Below are positions 5,441-8,346 of a DNA stretch of 8,346 bases, one piece after another. The stretch lies in contig JALVZI010000386.1 of assembly GCA_027022125.1 (NCBI GenBank), positions 1-8,346 on the forward strand, given 5' to 3'. The stretch comes from Anaerolineae bacterium (GTDB taxonomy: Bacteria > Chloroflexota > Anaerolineae > 4572-78). Position 1 is the stretch's first letter. Each line of letters starts with the position of its first letter. The position numbers and the translations under genes were made by a program. The notes beneath the pieces are model-generated. The model saw only the letters and a list, made by a program, of their open reading frames with translations. It was not told the DNA's origin and did not search any database.

Positions 5441-6991
5441 CTACTGTGCCACCACTGCCGATGGCGGCATATCTTTCGGCATTGCGCCCGCCATCAACAG
5501 CCCCAACTGTTCTTTGGATATATCTGCGGCATTGACCACCGCCACAATTTTACCTTCAAACATCACCGCGATGCGGTCGGACAGCGCGCGGATTTCGTCC
5601 AATTCGGTTGAAACCAGCAAAATTGCCGTGCCGCTGTCGCGCTGCTCGATGATGCGGCGGTGGATGTATTCGATGGAACCGACATCCAGCCCGCGCGTCG
5701 GTTGAGAGGCGACGAGCAATTTGTTCGGGCGAGAAAATTCGCGCGCCACAATAACTTTCTGCTGGTTGCCGCCCGACAGCGTTCCGGCGGTGGCATAAAT
5801 GCTGGGGGTGCGCACATCATATTCTTTCACCCGCTTTTCCGCCGCTTCGATGATTTTTTCTTCATCCATCACCACCCAGTGGGCAAACGGCGGGCGATAG
5901 TAGGTGTTCAGCACCATATTATCTTTGATGGGGTAACTGAGCACCAGCCCGTCGCGCTGACGGTCTTCCGGCACGTGTCCCACACCCATTTCGGTGACGG
6001 TGCGCGGGGTGGCGTTGGCAACTTCTTTGCCCAGCAGACGGATGGAACCGGTGTAAACCTGCCTCATCCCGGTCAGCGCTTCGACCAATTCGGTTTGCCC
6101 GTTGCCCTGCACCCCGGCGATGCCCAGCACTTCACCCGCGCGCAGGGTGAATGAAACCCCATCCACCGTGACATTTTCGCGGTCGTCTTTCACCACCAAA
6201 TCGCGCACAGACAGCACCGGTTCCTGCGGAACCGCCTCGCCTTTTTGCACGGTCAGTTCCACCGCACGCCCGACCATCAATTCCGCCAGCGACTGCTCGG
6301 TGGATTCTGCCGGCGTGACGGTGGCAACGGTTTTTCCGCGCCGCAGCACGGTGATGCGGTCGGCAACCGCCAGCACTTCTTTTAATTTGTGGGTGATGAA
6401 AATAATGGAAATCCCTTTATCCACCAGCGATTGCAGAATTTCAAACAGGTCTTCCACTTCCTGCGGGGTCAGCACCGCCGTCGGCTCGTCCAAAATGAGA
6501 ATATCGGCGTTGCGATAGAGCACTTTAATAATTTCGACTCGCTGCTGCACACCGACGGGCAAATCTTTGATGTAGGCATCGGGGTCAACATCCAGCCCGT
6601 GCTGGGCGGAAATTTCCCGGATTTGGCGGGCGACGGTGCGTTTGTCGAGAAAAACGCCGCTTTTGACGGTTTCCTGCCCCAGCATCACATTTTCGGTGAC
6701 AGTCAGCACGGGAACCAGCATAAAATGCTGGTGAACCATCCCAATTCCCTGAGAGATGGCATCGGTGGGACCGTGAATTTCGGCGTGTTTGCCACGGATG
6801 AAAATTTCGCCTTTGGTGGGTTTATACAACCCGTACAAAATATTCATCAGCGTGGTTTTTCCTGCGCCGTTTTCGCCCAACAGCGCGTGAATTTCGCCCG
6901 GCATCAGCGTTAAATTGACGTTATCGTTTGCCAATACGCCCGGAAACTGTTTGGTGATTCCGCGCAATTCAAGAACGGGAATATCAGGCAT
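5441..6991 (-). CDS. ABC transporter ATP-binding protein, two NBDs, Bmp/NupO-like nucleoside importer
   Basis: 516 aa, the usual length for RbsA/NupO-type ATPases with two fused nucleotide-binding domains. NBD1 has Walker A 'GENGAGKT' (39-46), Q-loop Q88, Walker B 'ILILDEPTA' (164-172, D168-E169) and H-loop H201, but a weak signature 'LPVGVQQ' (144-150). NBD2 has a degenerate Walker A 'GVQGNGQT' (293-300, Lys replaced by Gln299), a good signature 'LSGGNQQK' (405-412), Walker B ending 'ASQPTRGLDVG' (Glu replaced by Gln430), and no H-loop His ('VSTELDE', 460-466). The competent composite ATP site should therefore be NBD1 Walker motifs plus the NBD2 signature, with the other site structural. This asymmetry is typical of the family, not a sign of decay. 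The start ATG has AAGAGG with a 6-nt spacer. It is the first gene of the transporter operon, 194 nt after prfA's TGA measured across most of the repeat-filled 255-bp gap. Confidence 0.96.
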   Translation of the reverse strand: MPDIPVLELRGITKQFPGVLANDNVNLTLMPGEIHALLGENGAGKTTLMNILYGLYKPTKGEIFIRGKHAEIHGPTDAISQGIGMVHQHFMLVPVLTVTENVMLGQETVKSGVFLDKRTVARQIREISAQHGLDVDPDAYIKDLPVGVQQRVEIIKVLYRNADILILDEPTAVLTPQEVEDLFEILQSLVDKGISIIFITHKLKEVLAVADRITVLRRGKTVATVTPAESTEQSLAELMVGRAVELTVQKGEAVPQEPVLSVRDLVVKDDRENVTVDGVSFTLRAGEVLGIAGVQGNGQTELVEALTGMRQVYTGSIRLLGKEVANATPRTVTEMGVGHVPEDRQRDGLVLSYPIKDNMVLNTYYRPPFAHWVVMDEEKIIEAAEKRVKEYDVRTPSIYATAGTLSGGNQQKVIVAREFSRPNKLLVASQPTRGLDVGSIEYIHRRIIEQRDSGTAILLVSTELDEIRALSDRIAVMFEGKIVAVVNAADISKEQLGLLMAGAMPKDMPPSAVVAQ

Positions 6992-7017
6992 AAAAAACCT
7001 CTTCTTGGTTGGTTATT

Positions 7018-7041
7018 GGTTGATTAGAGATTGGAGATTGG
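7018..7041. repeat. Low-complexity words GGTTGATTAG and GATTGGAGATTGG (left set)
   Basis: GGTTGATTAG (7018-7027) and GATTGGAGATTGG (7029-7041) each have a perfect reverse complement at 7221-7230 and 7229-7241. The two words appear in circularly permuted order rather than as a simple nested inverted repeat. They flank the 7060-7223 element on both sides and fill the spacer upstream of the ATPase Shine-Dalgarno. Confidence 0.8.
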
Positions 7042-7059
7042 CAACCAATCACCAATAGC

Positions 7060-7223
7060 TAGGGCGTGTTGACGTTTTGTTCTCAGCGGGAAAAGCGCAT
7101 CCTGAGTAGCGGTTCACTGCGTGAACCGCGTATCGAAGGGCGTTTTTCCCTGCCGATTTTCACCCTTCGATACGCCCTGCGGGCTACTCAGGATGAAAAA
7201 TCGGCAAACGTCAACAGAACCTA
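7060..7223. mobile_element. Candidate 164-bp MITE-like element with terminal inverted repeats and TA ends
   Basis: The ends are 18-bp inverted repeats matching at 15 positions: TAGGGCGTGTTGACGTTT on the left (7060-7077) and, reverse-complemented, TAGGTTCTGTTGACGTTT on the right (7206-7223). The inner 11 bp are perfect (7067-7077 and 7206-7216). The terminal TA on both sides would fit a TA target duplication, as in IS630/Tc1-type elements; that assignment is inference. There is no ORF inside; the interior is copy B of the two-module palindrome. The element lies between prfA and the ATPase gene, where its hairpins could limit read-through from prfA. Confidence 0.5.
7088..7206. repeat. Two-module palindromic repeat, copy B (modules swapped relative to copy A)
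   Basis: Module X (7088-7150) has arms GGGAAAAGCGC (one mismatch) and GCGTTTTTCCC (7140-7150), with inner stem GCGGTTCAC (7109-7117) / GTGAACCGC (7121-7129) and a TGC loop. Module Y (7151-7206) has arms TGCCGATTTTCA (7151-7162) / TGAAAAATCGGCA (7194-7206), pairing with one bulge, around GCCC-TGC-GGGC (7174-7184). Read on the minus strand the order is Y then X, each module in the same orientation as in copy A, where the order is X then Y. Confidence 0.85.
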
Positions 7224-7256
7224 ATCAACCAATCTCCAATCGTCCATCAACCATTC
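7221..7256. repeat. Low-complexity words at the prfA stop (right set)
   Basis: CTAATCAACC (7221-7230) and CCAATCTCCAATC (7229-7241) are reverse complements of words on the other side of the 7060-7223 element. On the coding strand the related TGGTTGATGG string overlaps the prfA stop codon TGA (7249-7247), so this spacer also begins at a stop codon. Confidence 0.7.
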
Positions 7257-8320
7257 AACGCTTTTAACTGCTCTGCTTGATAGTGGTTGATGAGCGCATC
7301 GATAAACTCATCAATATCGCCATCTAAAATGGCGGGCAGGCGGTGGCTGGTGTAGCCGATGCGATGGTCGGTGACGCGAGTTTGCGGGAAATTGTAAGTG
7401 CGAATTTTCTCGCTGCGGTCGCCCGTGCCAACCTGCGAGCGCCGCGCCGCGCCGAGTTCCGCCTGCTGGCGCTGCTGTTCCATATCATACAATTTCGCCC
7501 GCAAAATGGATATCGCCTTAATTTTATTCTGCAACTGGCTTTTTTCGTCCTGACAGGTCACGATGATACCGGTGGGAATGTGTGTCAATCGCACGGCGGA
7601 ATCTGTGGTGTTCACGCTTTGCCCGCCGGGTCCGCTAGAGCGGAAAATATCAACGCGGATTTCGTTGGGGTCAATTTCCACTTCCACATCTTCCATTTCC
7701 GGCAGCACGGCAACGGTCGCCGTGGAAGTGTGAATGCGTCCGCTGCTTTCGGTGCTGGGCACACGCTGCACCCGATGAACGCCGCTTTCATATTTCAGCC
7801 GCGAATATGCGCCTTTTCCCTTCACCTGAAAAATCACTTCTTTAAATCCGCCGATACCGCTTTCGTTACTGCTGAGCAGAGTCGTTTTCCAGCGGTGGTT
7901 TTCGGCGTAACGGGTGTACATACGGAACAAATCTGCGGCGAAAAGCCCGGCTTCATCGCCACCCGCCCCCGCGCGAATCTCCACAATCACGTTTCGGTCG
8001 TCGTTGGGGTCTTTCGGCAGCAGTAACAACCGCAATTTCTCTTCCAGTTTCGCCATTTTCTCGGCGAGTTCGTCCGCTTCCTCTTTGAACATCTCCCGCT
8101 CGTCGGCGTCATCCAGCCCGGCATCGAGCATTTCCTGCACATCCGACAATTCCTGCTGCAATTGCTTGTACTGCCGATATGCCTGTACCGTCTCTTCCAA
8201 ATCCGATTGTTCCTGCCCGTATTTGCGGAGCAGGTCGGGGTTGGTTGCCACTTCCGATTGCGACATCAGTTGCATCAGTTCGTTATATCGGGCTTCGATT
8301 GATTCCAGTCGTTCAAACAT
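7247..8320 (-). CDS. prfA: Peptide chain release factor 1 (RF1)
   Basis: 357 aa, the normal RF1 length. RF1 recognises UAA and UAG stop codons and triggers peptide release in the ribosomal peptidyl-transferase centre. The catalytic GGQ is at 232-234 within 'RSSGPGGQSVNTTDSAVRL'. The stop-codon-reading tripeptide is PST at 188-190 (PxT, which marks RF1 rather than the SPF of RF2), followed by 'RIHTSTATVAVLPE'. Residues about 1-100 form the long helical N-terminal domain and 'IRAGAGGDEAGLFAADLFRMY' is the typical RF1 stretch near 115-135. The ATG at 8320 is preferred over an in-frame TTG at 8338 because AAAGAGG precedes it by 5 nt and the protein then starts 'MFERLE', as RF1s do. The RF1 methyltransferase gene prmC, a common downstream neighbour, is not in the window. 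The gene upstream lies outside the window. Confidence 0.98.
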   Translation of the reverse strand: MFERLESIEARYNELMQLMSQSEVATNPDLLRKYGQEQSDLEETVQAYRQYKQLQQELSDVQEMLDAGLDDADEREMFKEEADELAEKMAKLEEKLRLLLLPKDPNDDRNVIVEIRAGAGGDEAGLFAADLFRMYTRYAENHRWKTTLLSSNESGIGGFKEVIFQVKGKGAYSRLKYESGVHRVQRVPSTESSGRIHTSTATVAVLPEMEDVEVEIDPNEIRVDIFRSSGPGGQSVNTTDSAVRLTHIPTGIIVTCQDEKSQLQNKIKAISILRAKLYDMEQQRQQAELGAARRSQVGTGDRSEKIRTYNFPQTRVTDHRIGYTSHRLPAILDGDIDEFIDALINHYQAEQLKALNG

Positions 8321-8325
8321 ACGCG

Positions 8326-8332
8326 CCTCTTT
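8326..8332 (-). promoter_or_regulatory. Shine-Dalgarno AAAGAGG for prfA, deciding the start
   Basis: AAAGAGG on the coding strand lies 5 nt before the ATG at 8320. Using the farther TTG at 8338 would place this site inside the coding region. Confidence 0.75.
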
Positions 8333-8346
8333 CGCCAAAACAGAAC

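Larger units (their letters stand above)
1514..6991 (-). other. Putative nucleoside import and cleavage operon
   Basis: Order in transcription: ATPase, nucleoside hydrolase, NupP-like permease, NupQ-like permease. The first two genes are 2 nt apart and the later gaps are 101 and 98 bp, filled by low-complexity repeats with no evident GC-rich terminator. No other gene interrupts. The combination of importer and hydrolase implies salvage of external nucleosides as base and ribose. The solute-binding lipoprotein is missing from the window. No purine or other riboswitch could be recognised upstream of the ATPase. Confidence 0.75.

Noticed and set aside
5441..6290. Decay of the second nucleotide-binding domain of the ATPase (Walker A Lys and Walker B Glu lost)
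   Set aside because: The same degenerate second site is normal in RbsA/NupO-type fused ATPases, and the LSGGN signature needed by the active site is intact.
7060..7246. Riboswitch upstream of the nucleoside transporter operon
   Set aside because: The structured part is a dispersed palindrome also found at 1375-1489. No purine-riboswitch-like three-way junction or conserved core could be recognised.
7343..8026. Plus-strand open frame of 227 codons
   Set aside because: It is antisense to prfA. Length comes from the GC-rich codon pattern; no motif supports it.

Overview
The window is bacterial and is mostly one minus-strand block. It encodes release factor RF1 (prfA) and a four-gene nucleoside-import and cleavage operon, followed by a small membrane-anchored protein and the 5' end of an unrecognised gene cut by the left edge. 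Every gene I can support is on the minus strand, so transcription runs from high to low coordinates. Protein style (RF1, Bmp/Nup-type transporter, small anchored protein with an 'ASYTLPVGY' stretch) and the repeat-rich spacers remind me most of Chloroflexota (Anaerolineae-like) genomes. That placement is an impression, not a demonstrated result.

Layout from right to left: prfA (8320-7247). A 255-bp spacer holding a 164-bp palindromic element with terminal inverted repeats (7060-7223) set inside low-complexity words. A duplicated-domain ABC ATPase (6991-5441). A nucleoside hydrolase starting 2 nt after the ATPase stop (5438-4503). A low-complexity spacer. A permease with a long non-membrane insert (GTG start 4401-2896). 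Another low-complexity spacer. A second permease (2797-1514). A spacer holding a second copy of the palindromic element (1375-1489). A 192-aa membrane-anchored protein of unknown function (1340-762). A 365-bp non-coding stretch made of 10-bp-period repeats around a two-hairpin palindrome. Finally the first 132 codons of a gene with a possible D...DxK nuclease-like motif (396-1).

The central operon has a simple logic. The ATPase and two permeases form a Bmp/Nup-type importer of the kind that carries purine or pyrimidine nucleosides, and the nucleoside hydrolase would split the imported nucleoside into base and ribose. The expected lipoprotein binding protein (BmpA/PnrA/NupN type) is not in the window.

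The coding content is largely ordinary. The most unusual material is in the spacers: two copies of a two-module palindrome whose modules are in swapped order, with a compensatory base-pair change in a stem; low-complexity arrays that begin at or next to stop codons; and a pair of oppositely oriented 10-bp-period arrays enclosing a palindrome. I see no CRISPR array, tRNA, rRNA or complete insertion sequence.
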